DNA of 64,000 bases from Methylobacterium sp. Leaf117. GTDB taxonomy: Bacteria; Pseudomonadota; Alphaproteobacteria; Rhizobiales; Beijerinckiaceae. The stretch spans positions 30,438 through 94,437 of the forward strand of contig NZ_LMNL01000003.1 of assembly GCF_001422985.1 (NCBI RefSeq). The letters are read 5' to 3'. The position numbers and the translations under genes are program-made. Below are positions 8,489-16,365 of the stretch, piece after piece; position 1 is the stretch's first letter, and every line of letters begins with the position of its first letter. The notes below the pieces were generated by a model that saw only the letters and a list, made by a program, of their open reading frames with translations, was not told the DNA's origin and did no database searches.

Positions 8489-9100
8489 ATGTCTGTGCCC
8501 CGCTTGTCACTGCCCCGCATCGTCGGCTTCACCGCCAATCTCCAGCGCCCGTCGAAGACCCGCGCTCTGGCCGAGGCGCTGGCCGAGGCGGTCGGAGCCC
8601 AGGTCCGGGCCGACATCCGTCTGTTCGACATGGTCGATGCCGGCACCGGCCTCGGGGCCGCCTGGTCGCGGGATCTGCTGCCGCTGCCGGCCCGCCGCAT
8701 CGTCGAGGCCATCGAGGGCGCCGACGCGCTCATCGTCGGCTCGCCGGTCTACAAGGGCGCCTATACGGGCCTGTTCAAGCACCTGTTCGACTTCGTCGAT
8801 CCGGCGGCTTTGGTGGGCAAGCCCGTGATTCTCTCGGCAACCGGCGGCGGCCCGCGCCACGCCCTCGTGGTCGAGCATTCCCTGCGTCCGCTCTTCGGCT
8901 TCTTCAGCGCCCACACCATCCCGAGCGCGGTTTACGGCTCGGACGCCGATTTTCGCGAGGGCGTCCTGGTCGATGACGGCGTGAAGGCTCGCATCGGCGA
9001 CGCGGCGAACCAGCTCGCGGAACTCCTCACGGCGCGGGCCGCCCGCGCCGCGTCGCCGGAGGCCGATGCGCCGGTCTCGGCCTTCGCCAGCGCTGGTTGA
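8489..9100 (+). CDS. ssuE: NADPH-dependent FMN reductase of the sulfonate operon (SsuE/MsuE)
   Basis: This 203-residue flavodoxin-like protein has FTANLQRPSKTRALAEAL at the FMN phosphate loop, the family signature LIVGSPVYKGAYTGLFKHLFDF, and ILSATGGGPRHALV. SsuE/MsuE enzymes supply reduced FMN to the two-component alkanesulfonate monooxygenase, here SsuD 2.8 kb downstream. It heads the operon, with the first binding-protein gene starting 13 bases after its stop. ATG 8489 matches the usual N-terminus; an in-frame extension to 8312 looks like leader sequence. Sulfur-starvation control is expected from the family, but no operator was identified. Confidence 0.88.
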   Translation: MSVPRLSLPRIVGFTANLQRPSKTRALAEALAEAVGAQVRADIRLFDMVDAGTGLGAAWSRDLLPLPARRIVEAIEGADALIVGSPVYKGAYTGLFKHLFDFVDPAALVGKPVILSATGGGPRHALVVEHSLRPLFGFFSAHTIPSAVYGSDADFREGVLVDDGVKARIGDAANQLAELLTARAARAASPEADAPVSAFASAG

Positions 9101-9113
9101 GGGCGCGCCCGCA

Positions 9114-10079
9114 ATGCTGTCCCGACGCAGCCTCCTCGCCGGTGCCGTGGCCGCCGCCATGCCCGGATCGGTCATCCTGCCGGCCGCCGCAGAAGCCGGC
9201 AGCTTTCGCATCGGCTACCAGAAGAACGGCATCCTCGTCGTCGCCAAGCAGCAGGGCACCATCGAGCGGGCGCTGAAACCCCTCGGGGTCACGGTGCGCT
9301 GGACCGAATTCTCGTTCGGGCCGCCGGTGCTCGAAGCGCTCGGCATGGGCGCCATCGATTTCGGCCAGACCGGCGCGCCGCCCCCGGTCTTCGCCCAGGC
9401 CGCCGGCAACACCCTCCTGTACGTCGCGGCGCAGGATGCCGGCGGCTCCGGCGAGGCGATCCTGGTACCGCAGGGCTCGCCGTTGACGACGCTCGCCGAC
9501 CTCAAGGGCCGCCGCGTCGCCTTCGCCAAGGGATCGAGCGCCCACTACCTCGTCGTCCGCGCCCTGGAGACGGCGGGGCTGACCTACGGCGACATCGAGC
9601 CCGTGACCCTGGCGCCCGCCGATGCGGCGGCGGCCTTCGCGCGCGGTGCCGTGGACGCCTGGGCGATCTGGGACCCGTACTTCGCTATCGCCGAGCGCCA
9701 GCCCGGCACCCGCATCCTGGCCAGTGCCGCCGAGATCGAGAGGCCCACCAACTTTTTTCTCGGCAACCGGGACTTCACGCATGCCAACGCCCCCGTGGTC
9801 CAGGCGGCGGTCGCAGCCCTGGCTGAAGTGGCGGCCTGGTGCGAAGCGAATCGCCCGGAGGTGGCCGCCCTGCTGTCGAAGGGCACCGGCGTGCCCCTCG
9901 ATGCGACCCGGCGCGCCGTCGACCGCAGCGTCTACGTCATCGCGCCGCTCAGCGAGGCCGTGATCGCCGGCCAGCAGCGCGTGGCCGACCGCTTCCAGGC
10001 CCTGGGCCTGATCGCCAACCCCATCCGCGTGCGCGCCGCCGTGTGGACGCCGCCGGCACCTCCGGCAAGCAAGGGCTGA
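9114..10079 (+). CDS. ssuA: Aliphatic sulfonate ABC transporter substrate-binding protein (first copy)
   Basis: This 321-residue periplasmic binding protein begins MLSRRSLLAGAVAAAM, a twin-arginine-like signal, with maturation near PAAAEA. It then shows the SsuA hallmarks FRIGYQKNG, WTEFSFGPPVLEALGMGAIDFG, RRVAFAKGSSAHY and GAVDAWAIWDPYFA. It captures sulfonates for the SsuC/SsuB importer. The stop lies 3 bases before the ssuC ATG. The paralogue at 13307 in the same operon shares the same motif series but uses a Sec-type signal. Confidence 0.9.
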   Translation: MLSRRSLLAGAVAAAMPGSVILPAAAEAGSFRIGYQKNGILVVAKQQGTIERALKPLGVTVRWTEFSFGPPVLEALGMGAIDFGQTGAPPPVFAQAAGNTLLYVAAQDAGGSGEAILVPQGSPLTTLADLKGRRVAFAKGSSAHYLVVRALETAGLTYGDIEPVTLAPADAAAAFARGAVDAWAIWDPYFAIAERQPGTRILASAAEIERPTNFFLGNRDFTHANAPVVQAAVAALAEVAAWCEANRPEVAALLSKGTGVPLDATRRAVDRSVYVIAPLSEAVIAGQQRVADRFQALGLIANPIRVRAAVWTPPAPPASKG

Positions 10080-10082
10080 CCC

Positions 10083-10865
10083 ATGACTCCCTCTTTCGGC
10101 ACCCGCACCCTCGAGCGTCTGACGCCCTGGCTCGTGCCCGCCGTGATCCTGCTCGGCTGGCAGGTCGCCGCCTCCACGGGCCTCGTCTCCACCCGGTTCA
10201 TGCCGGCCCCCTCGGGGGTCGTCGCGGCGGGCTGGCAGGCGGCGCGCAGCGGCGAACTCTGGACCAACCTGTCGATCAGCTTCGCCCGTGCGGCCGTAGG
10301 CTTCCTCATCGGCGGCGGCATCGGCTTCGCGCTCGGCCTCGCCAACGGCCTGTCGCGCCTGTCCGAGCGCCTCACCGACACGACGTTGCAGATGATCCGC
10401 AACATCCCGCACCTGTCGCTGATCCCCCTGGTGATCCTGTGGTTCGGCATCGACGAGGAGGCCAAGCTCTTCCTCGTGGCGATCGGGGTGTTCTTCCCCG
10501 TCTACGCCAACACCCTGCACGGCATCCGCTCGGTCGACCCGCAGCTCGTCGAGATGGGCCGGGTCTACGGCATGTCGGCGACCACCCTGTTCACCCGCGT
10601 GGTCCTGCCCGGCGCGCTGCCCTCGATCTTCGTCGGCCTGCGCTACGCGCTCGGCATCATGTGGCTGACGCTGATCGTCGCCGAGACGATCTCGGCCTCG
10701 TCCGGCCTCGGCTACATGGCGATGCAGGCCCGCGAGTTCATGCTGGTCGACGTGGTGGTGCTGGCGATCGTGATCTACGCCGGCCTCGGCAAGGCTGCCG
10801 ACGCCGTCACCCGCCTGCTGGAGCGCCGGTTCCTGGCCTGGAACCCGGCGTACGGGAACGCGTGA
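10083..10865 (+). CDS. ssuC: Sulfonate ABC transporter permease SsuC
   Basis: This 260-residue inner-membrane permease has about six membrane segments. The BPD-type ATPase-coupling loop is [30 protein letters not shown] at about residues 157-186. Length and the order of segments ([12 protein letters not shown] at the N-terminus, [10 protein letters not shown] after the loop) are normal for the NitT/TauT/SsuC family. It follows ssuA with a 3-base gap and precedes ssuB by 142 bases, an unusually long intra-operon gap that holds a 12-bp tandem repeat. Confidence 0.92.
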   Translation: MTPSFGTRTLERLTPWLVPAVILLGWQVAASTGLVSTRFMPAPSGVVAAGWQAARSGELWTNLSISFARAAVGFLIGGGIGFALGLANGLSRLSERLTDTTLQMIRNIPHLSLIPLVILWFGIDEEAKLFLVAIGVFFPVYANTLHGIRSVDPQLVEMGRVYGMSATTLFTRVVLPGALPSIFVGLRYALGIMWLTLIVAETISASSGLGYMAMQAREFMLVDVVVLAIVIYAGLGKAADAVTRLLERRFLAWNPAYGNA

Positions 10866-10909
10866 TGCGCCGTTGGCACCTCTCCTCCTCACCAAGCGGG
10901 AGGGAGCGC

Positions 10910-10943
10910 CAGACCTTCGACCAGACCTCCGACCAGACCTTCG
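10910..10943. repeat. 12-bp tandem repeat between ssuC and ssuB
   Basis: Nearly three copies of CAGACCTTCGAC (the second has CTCC for CTTC) lie between ssuC and ssuB. The stretch is open in the ssuB frame but upstream of the likely start. Confidence 0.75.
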
Positions 10944-11007
10944 CGGCGTGCCGCTTCACGCCAGCGGCGCTCCCAAAACCCCCTTCTCCCATTCGACGGT
11001 CCGCCCC

Positions 11008-11871
11008 ATGCTCGCCACCGCCCTTCGCGTCCCTGACGATTCCCAGCTTCGCGAGGACACGCCGATCCGCGACCTGAAACCGCGCGGGGTCGCCGCCCCG
11101 AAGGCGCCGGCCCGGGTCGCGCCGCAGGCCTCCGCCACCGGCATCGGCGTCACGATCCGGGATTTGCGGAAGGACTTCGACGGCCACACGGTGATCGAGG
11201 GGCTGGACCTGCACATCCCCGCCGGGCAGTTCGTCGCCGTGGTCGGGCGTTCGGGCTGCGGCAAGAGCACCCTGCTGCGGCTGATCCTCGGCCTGGAGCA
11301 GCCGAGTGCCGGCCGCATCGCCCTCGAATCCGAGGCCCTGCGCACGCCTTCGAAGCGCATCATGTTCCAGGAGCCGCGCCTGCTGCCCTGGGCCCGCGTC
11401 GTCGACAACGTGGCGGTGGGTCTCGGCGAGGGGGGCCGCAAGGCCGAGCAGCGCGCCAAGGCCGAGGCGGCCCTGGCCGAGGTCGGCCTGTCCGAGAAGG
11501 CCGGCAACTGGCCCGCGACCCTGTCGGGCGGCCAGCGCCAGCGCGTGGCCCTGGCCCGCGCTCTCGTCAGCGGTCCCGGATTGCTCGCCCTCGACGAGCC
11601 GCTCGGCGCCCTCGACGCCCTGACCCGCATCGACATGCAGGCGATGATCGAGCGGATCTGGCGGGCGCAAGGCTTCACCGCCATCCTGGTCACCCACGAC
11701 GTCGCCGAGGCCGTGGCGATGGCCGACCGCATCCTGGTGGTGGAGGCCGGCCGCATCGCCCTCGACGTGACGGTCGACGTGCCCCGGCCCCGACGCCGGG
11801 GCGACGCCGACCTCGCGGCTCTCGAAGGCCGCATCCTCGATCACCTGTTGTCCGAGCGCGCGCCGTCCTGA
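11008..11871 (+). CDS. ssuB: Sulfonate ABC transporter ATPase SsuB
   Basis: This 287-residue ATPase has Walker [10 protein letters not shown] at residues 80-88, the Q-loop in [11 protein letters not shown], signature [15 protein letters not shown], Walker [13 protein letters not shown], and the H-loop histidine in LVTHDVAEA. The QEPRLLPW motif is typical of the NitT/TauT/SsuB subfamily. About 48 residues precede the ATPase core (residues 1-48, [15 protein letters not shown]), longer than in most SsuB proteins. ATG 11008 is chosen because the upstream in-frame stretch is repeat-derived. Confidence 0.9.
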   Translation: MLATALRVPDDSQLREDTPIRDLKPRGVAAPKAPARVAPQASATGIGVTIRDLRKDFDGHTVIEGLDLHIPAGQFVAVVGRSGCGKSTLLRLILGLEQPSAGRIALESEALRTPSKRIMFQEPRLLPWARVVDNVAVGLGEGGRKAEQRAKAEAALAEVGLSEKAGNWPATLSGGQRQRVALARALVSGPGLLALDEPLGALDALTRIDMQAMIERIWRAQGFTAILVTHDVAEAVAMADRILVVEAGRIALDVTVDVPRPRRRGDADLAALEGRILDHLLSERAPS

Positions 11872-11903
11872 GCGCCGCCGCCTCCCACCACACGAGAGCC
11901 CCC

Positions 11904-13067
11904 ATGACTGGACAGACCGACGTTCTCTGGTTCCTCCCCACCCACGGCGACGGCCGCTATCTCGGTGCGCAGGAAGGCGCCCGCGACGTCTCGATCGCCT
12001 ATCTCCGCCAGATCGCCCAGGCGGCGGACGAGCTCGGCTATTACGGCGTGCTCCTGCCCACCGGTCGCTCCTGCGAGGATTCCTGGGTGGTGGCCTCGGC
12101 GCTGGCGCCCCTGACCAAGCGCCTGCGCTTCCTCGTCGCCGTGCGCCCCGGCCTGCAGGAGCCCGCGATGGCCGCCCGCATGGCCGCGACCCTGGACCGG
12201 ATCTCGGACGGGCGCCTGCTGATCAACGTCGTCACGGGCGGCGACCCCGTCGAACTGCGCGGTGACGGCGTCTTCCTCGACCATGACGAGCGCTACGTCG
12301 TCACCGACGAGTTCCTGCACATCTGGCGCGGGCTGATGTCGGGCGAGACCGTCAGCTACGCGGGCAAGCACCTCAAGGTCGAGGAGGGCCGGGTGATCTT
12401 CCCGCCCGTCCAGACGCCTTACCCGCCGCTCTATTTCGGCGGTTCGTCGCCGGCCGGCATCGAGGTCGCGGCCGAGCATTGCGAGGTCTACCTGACCTGG
12501 GGCGAGCCTCCGGCCGGCGTCGCGGAAAAGATCGCCAAGGCCCGCGAGGCGGCCGACCGCAAGGGCAAGACCTTCTCGTACGGCATCCGCCTGCACGTCA
12601 TCGTGCGCGAGACCGAGGGTGAGGCCTGGGCCGCTGCCGAAAACCTGATCTCGCGCCTCGACGACGAGACCATCGCCAAGGCCCAGGCCACGCTCAAGCG
12701 CCAGGATTCGGTCGGGCAGAGCCGCATGATGGCCCTTCACGGGGGCGACCGCACCAAGCTCGAAGTGTCGCCGAACCTCTGGGCCGGCGTCGGCCTGGTG
12801 CGCGGCGGCGCCGGCACCGCCCTGGTCGGTTCGGCCGATCAGGTGGCCGACCGCATGAAGGAATACATCGACCTCGGCATCGACCGCTTCATCCTGTCGG
12901 GCTACCCGCACCTGGAGGAGGCCTACCGCTTCGCCGAGCTGGTCTTCCCGAAGCTCCCCCTGCGGGCCACCACCGGCGTCGCGCCCAGCAACGCCCGCAA
13001 CAACGGCCCCTTCGGCGAGGTCATCGCCAACGACATCGTGCCCAGCCGCCGCATCGCGGCGCATTGA
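11904..13067 (+). CDS. ssuD: FMNH2-dependent alkanesulfonate monooxygenase SsuD
   Basis: This 387-residue luciferase-like (beta/alpha barrel) enzyme begins [16 protein letters not shown], as in SsuD. It contains [45 protein letters not shown] and [23 protein letters not shown] across its length. With FMNH2 from SsuE and O2 it cleaves the C-S bond of alkanesulfonates to an aldehyde and sulfite. Length and motifs are full. It is followed by the 115-bp palindromic repeat and then the second ssuA. Confidence 0.95.
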   Translation: MTGQTDVLWFLPTHGDGRYLGAQEGARDVSIAYLRQIAQAADELGYYGVLLPTGRSCEDSWVVASALAPLTKRLRFLVAVRPGLQEPAMAARMAATLDRISDGRLLINVVTGGDPVELRGDGVFLDHDERYVVTDEFLHIWRGLMSGETVSYAGKHLKVEEGRVIFPPVQTPYPPLYFGGSSPAGIEVAAEHCEVYLTWGEPPAGVAEKIAKAREAADRKGKTFSYGIRLHVIVRETEGEAWAAAENLISRLDDETIAKAQATLKRQDSVGQSRMMALHGGDRTKLEVSPNLWAGVGLVRGGAGTALVGSADQVADRMKEYIDLGIDRFILSGYPHLEEAYRFAELVFPKLPLRATTGVAPSNARNNGPFGEVIANDIVPSRRIAAH

Positions 13068-13114
13068 GGGGGCGACGTCCCCGAACGACGAGAGCCTGGC
13101 GGACAGGAGAGCCA

Positions 13115-13229
13115 CCGTCATTCCGGGGCGCCGCAGGCGAGCCCGGAATCCAGAGCCGCGACAGCGTCGGATTCTGCCCCACCTGTGTTTCTGGTTCCCG
13201 GACTCCGCTGCGCGGCTCCGGGATGACGG
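13115..13229. repeat. Palindromic intergenic repeat, copy A (115 bp)
   Basis: A large imperfect palindrome bounded by CCGTCATTCCGGGG and CCGGGATGACGG, with internal arms AGCCCGGAATCCAGA and TTTCTGGTTCCCGGACT. Copy B at 58953-59068 is the same element in opposite orientation (shared blocks include CACCTGTGTTTCTGG). Here it lies between ssuD and the second ssuA, inside the operon. Confidence 0.85.
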
Positions 13230-13306
13230 AGAGCAGAGGGAAGCCGAGCGGCTGGGTTCATCCATCGAACATCGAGCCCGAGCATCCCCGCGTGAAGGAG
13301 CCCCCC

Positions 13307-14287
13307 ATGCCCGCCGCCACCCGTGCCCTTGCGCTCCGCCCCGACGGCACGCGCCGCGCCTGGATTCTCCTCACCGCCCTGGCGCTGCTGACCTTCGGCA
13401 CCCTGCACGCCCGCGCGGACGAGAAAGTCATCCGCATCGGCTATCAGAAATACGGCACGCTGGTGCTTCTCAAGGGCAAGGGCCTGCTGGAGCAGCGCCT
13501 GAAGCCGCTCGGCTACCGCGTCACCTGGGCCGAGTTCCCCTCGGGGCCGCCCCTGATGGAGGCGCTGAATGCCGGGGCCGTCGATCTCGGCTCGGCCGGC
13601 GAGGCGCCCCCGATCTTCGCCCAGGCCGCCAACCCGGACCTGCTCTATGTCGGGCATGAGCCGGCGGCGCCGAAGGGCGAGGCGATCCTGGTGGCGCAGG
13701 ACAGCCCGATCCGCACGGTGGCGGACCTGCGCGGCCGGAAGATCGCCCTGAACAAGGGCTCGAACGTCCACTACTTCCTGGTCCGCGCCCTCGAGCAGGC
13801 CGGTGTGCCCTACGAGGCCGTGAGCCCGACCTTCCTGGCGCCGGCCGACGGGGCCGCCGCCTTCGCCCGGGGCGCGGTCGACGCCTGGGCGATCTGGGAC
13901 CCCTTCCTCGCCTCGGGCGAGCGCAGCACCGGCGGGCGCATCCTCGTCGACGGCACCGGCCTCGTGCCGAATCGCCAGTTCTACCTCTCGACCCGCGCCT
14001 TCACGGCGGCCAACGGCCCGGCCCTCGACGCCACGCTCGCCGCCATCGGCGAGATCGACGCCTGGGCCAAGGACAACACCGACGCGGTGGCGGCCGAGCT
14101 CGCGCCCTCGGTCGGCATTCCGGCCCCGATCCTCACGGTGGCGCTGCGGCGCCTCACCTACGGGGTCACGCCCCTGAACGCCGAGACCACCGCCGACCAG
14201 CAGCGCGTCGCCGACACCTTCCACCGCCTCGGCCTTCTGCCGAAGCCGCTCGATGTCGCCTCGGCGGTGCGCAAGCCCGGAAGCTGA
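13307..14287 (+). CDS. ssuA: Aliphatic sulfonate ABC transporter substrate-binding protein (second copy)
   Basis: This 326-residue periplasmic binding protein has a Sec-type signal (LLTALALLTFGTLHARA). It then has IRIGYQKYGTLVLLKGKG, AEFPSGPPLMEALNAGAVDLG, GSNVHYFLVRALEQAG and GAVDAWAIWDPFLA, matching SsuA and the copy at 9114. An AAGGAG ribosome site lies 6 bases before ATG 13307, which fixes the start. Two binding proteins sharing one permease/ATPase pair suggest a widened or split sulfonate range. Because copy A of the palindromic repeat separates it from ssuD, its expression may differ from the upstream genes. Confidence 0.9.
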   Translation: MPAATRALALRPDGTRRAWILLTALALLTFGTLHARADEKVIRIGYQKYGTLVLLKGKGLLEQRLKPLGYRVTWAEFPSGPPLMEALNAGAVDLGSAGEAPPIFAQAANPDLLYVGHEPAAPKGEAILVAQDSPIRTVADLRGRKIALNKGSNVHYFLVRALEQAGVPYEAVSPTFLAPADGAAAFARGAVDAWAIWDPFLASGERSTGGRILVDGTGLVPNRQFYLSTRAFTAANGPALDATLAAIGEIDAWAKDNTDAVAAELAPSVGIPAPILTVALRRLTYGVTPLNAETTADQQRVADTFHRLGLLPKPLDVASAVRKPGS

Positions 14288-14387
14288 GGGCTTGCTGCAT
14301 CCTTTGGTTGCGTTCCGGTGAGAGAGGTTTAACCTCGGCGCCTCCCTGCGGATGGGAGGCGGGCATCGCTCAGGCCATGCGAATCTT

Positions 14388-14789
14388 ATGACGGGCCGGA
14401 CGCTCGTCATCCTCCTCGGCGGGGCGGTCCTTCTCACGGTGACGACCTTGGTCGCCGTGCCGTTCTGGGCCGTCCTCACGGCCATGCCGGATCGGGCGCG
14501 GCCATCCCTCGTGCAGAACCTTCCGCCCGAGTTTGCACGGGGCGATGCGGCTTTTGCTGCGCGCATCGCCGACACATTCCCGCTCGGCTCGTCGGAAGGG
14601 GGCCTGATCTCGCGCCTGCGGGCCGAAGGTTTCAGCAGCGATCCGCCGGCCGCGAATCCGGCCGAAGGGCGTCGGGCATGGTTCGTGCTCTCGGAGCCAT
14701 CCTGCACCCTGACGTGGCGCGTAGGCTGGCGGGCGGAGGACGGACGCCTCGCTTCGGTGGCCGGAGCGTATGGCGGAACCTGCCTGTGA
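14388..14789 (+). CDS. Small membrane-anchored protein, unknown function
   Basis: This 133-residue protein has one N-terminal membrane segment (LVILLGGAVLLTVTTLVAVPFW, about residues 6-27) followed by a periplasmic domain with two cysteines (EPSCTLTWRVGW and YGGTC at the end) that could pair. The family is not recognised. ATG 14388 places the membrane segment right after the start. It lies 100 bases downstream of the ssu operon on the same strand but is probably independent. Confidence 0.6.
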   Translation: MTGRTLVILLGGAVLLTVTTLVAVPFWAVLTAMPDRARPSLVQNLPPEFARGDAAFAARIADTFPLGSSEGGLISRLRAEGFSSDPPAANPAEGRRAWFVLSEPSCTLTWRVGWRAEDGRLASVAGAYGGTCL

Positions 14790-15006
14790 ACCGCGACCGG
14801 TCCGACAGGCTGACCACGCTCGCTCATCATCGCGGTGACCGCCGCACGCGCCGCCATCGTGGTCCTGCGCCTTCGCGGTCCGAGACCGCCCGAACCGGTC
14901 CCACGCGGTGCTTCGTTCCACGGCAGGCGGTGATCGACGCCGGCTCCCGTCCTGTGGCCGGCGCAAAGGCGGAAACGTCCCCAACCCGCCGGCGCGTCGG
15001 GCGGCC

Positions 15007-15888
15007 TCAGGCCGCCTTGCGGCGCAATGCGTTCAGGAACACGCTCTTCTGTTCGCGGGGCAGCATGACATAGTTCGTGCGGTCGGCCACGAACTCCTGG
15101 GCGCCGAAGGATTCCACCTCTTCGACCTGGAATCCCGGCAGGGCGCGCAGGCAGACATAGTCCAGCGATTCGATCAGGCGGGTCAGTTCCTCGCAGCGCT
15201 GCCTGCGCCGCAGCATCGTCGCCTGCTCGGCGACGTTCTGCCGTTCGACGAATGGCAGCACCTCGGACAGGATGAGCGGCCGGTCGCGCCCGATCGTGTC
15301 GACCAGGCCCTTGAGGACCTCCAGTTCGCCGCCCTCCACGTCGATCTTGATGATCCCGACGGTGTCCGTCCCCAGGGTCGCCAGCACCTCGTCGCCTCGG
15401 CTGACATAGATGAACCGCTCGTAGGAACGCTGATTCGCGCCGGTCCAGAAGCCCTGCACGATGGTGGCCTGGGGATCGACCGCGCTCGAATAGTAAAACG
15501 GCACCAGGCAGGCCTGATCGCTGAGGCCAAAGGGGATGATCTTGCATCCCTTGATCGCGTTGGCGTCGATCAGATCATACACGTAAGCGCAGCAGGGAAC
15601 CGACGCCTCGAAGCCGACATAGGCCCGCGACGGCTCGATGGACTTCATCTTGAGAAGGATCTGCCCGACATTGACCCCCACATCGACGAAGAGTCCCGGA
15701 TTCAATTTCAAAGACAATTCAATGAAATCGTGGAAGTAATCTTCGTATGACTTCAGATGTTGGGAATGAAAGCTTTTGTTGACCGGAATGTTGAATTTTG
15801 TCCCCGATATCATTGCCTTTTTGTAGCTGCCCTCTTTATAGAAAACCGATTTCAGTATATCTTTTGCTTTTGAGGCGGCTGAAGACAT
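15007..15888 (-). CDS. FkbM-family methyltransferase
   Basis: This 293-residue protein has the FkbM SAM-binding motif GLFVDVGVNVGQILLK (about residues 65-80) and the family signature IIKIDVEGGELEVLKGL (about 178-194). FkbM enzymes O-methylate hydroxyl groups on sugars, polyketides or lipids; the substrate here is unknown. The first 60 codons are markedly AT-rich (lysine, phenylalanine and serine codons such as AAA, TTT and TCT), unlike the GC-rich remainder and neighbours, which suggests transfer from elsewhere or a chimaeric gene. It stands alone. Confidence 0.85.
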   Translation of the reverse strand: MSSAASKAKDILKSVFYKEGSYKKAMISGTKFNIPVNKSFHSQHLKSYEDYFHDFIELSLKLNPGLFVDVGVNVGQILLKMKSIEPSRAYVGFEASVPCCAYVYDLIDANAIKGCKIIPFGLSDQACLVPFYYSSAVDPQATIVQGFWTGANQRSYERFIYVSRGDEVLATLGTDTVGIIKIDVEGGELEVLKGLVDTIGRDRPLILSEVLPFVERQNVAEQATMLRRRQRCEELTRLIESLDYVCLRALPGFQVEEVESFGAQEFVADRTNYVMLPREQKSVFLNALRRKAA

Positions 15889-16333
15889 CGTCTATAGTCC
15901 CGGATGGATTGAAAAAGCCATCAAGGTCGATATCATCCGCAGATTGATCCGCAAGACGAATGCGTACTTAAAATTGCTGATCCATCGCCTGTTGCGCGCC
16001 AGACACAGGCGATGATCCCGAGTTGAACGGGTGCAGCCTGGACATGAGAGCGCTCCAACGACGCGTCAGGCGGCTGCATCGGCGGCCATCTGCTGGCGCG
16101 AGACCGGAGGATTGGGGCGACGGCGGTGGCCGGACTGCGCAGGGCCGGATCGTGACGCGCCGAAAAGGTTGAGGCGACGGTGGCCGCCGTCGGTGGCTCG
16201 CGTGATTCAGGCCTGTGAACGAGGCACCTCGCACGCTGCGGCAGCCGGATTTCGGCCGACCGCCGGCGCGACGCTCCGGGCGCGGCCATCCCGCCCACGG
16301 CAGGGATGGCCGCCTGACCGGTGCGGACGGTGT
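15889..16333. other. Intergenic region without supported gene
   Basis: The first 100 bases (15889-15990) continue the AT-rich composition of the FkbM gene start and probably contain its promoter on the reverse strand. The rest is GC-rich, and its open frames have arginine-rich translations. Nothing further is recognised. Confidence 0.5.
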
Positions 16334-16356
16334 CGATCGGGCGTCCCGCCCGATCG
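16334..16356 (-). terminator. Hairpin terminator candidate after the Mfd-like gene
   Basis: A perfect 10-bp stem (CGATCGGGCG / CGCCCGATCG) with a 3-base loop lies 10 bases beyond the stop of the reverse-strand helicase gene. No T-tract follows. Confidence 0.5.
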
Positions 16357-16365
16357 CTCGAGGCG

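Noticed and set aside
13118..15547. Long reverse open frame across ssuA and the FkbM gene region
   Set aside because: It runs through the palindromic repeat and opposite a clear substrate-binding protein; no recognisable motifs.
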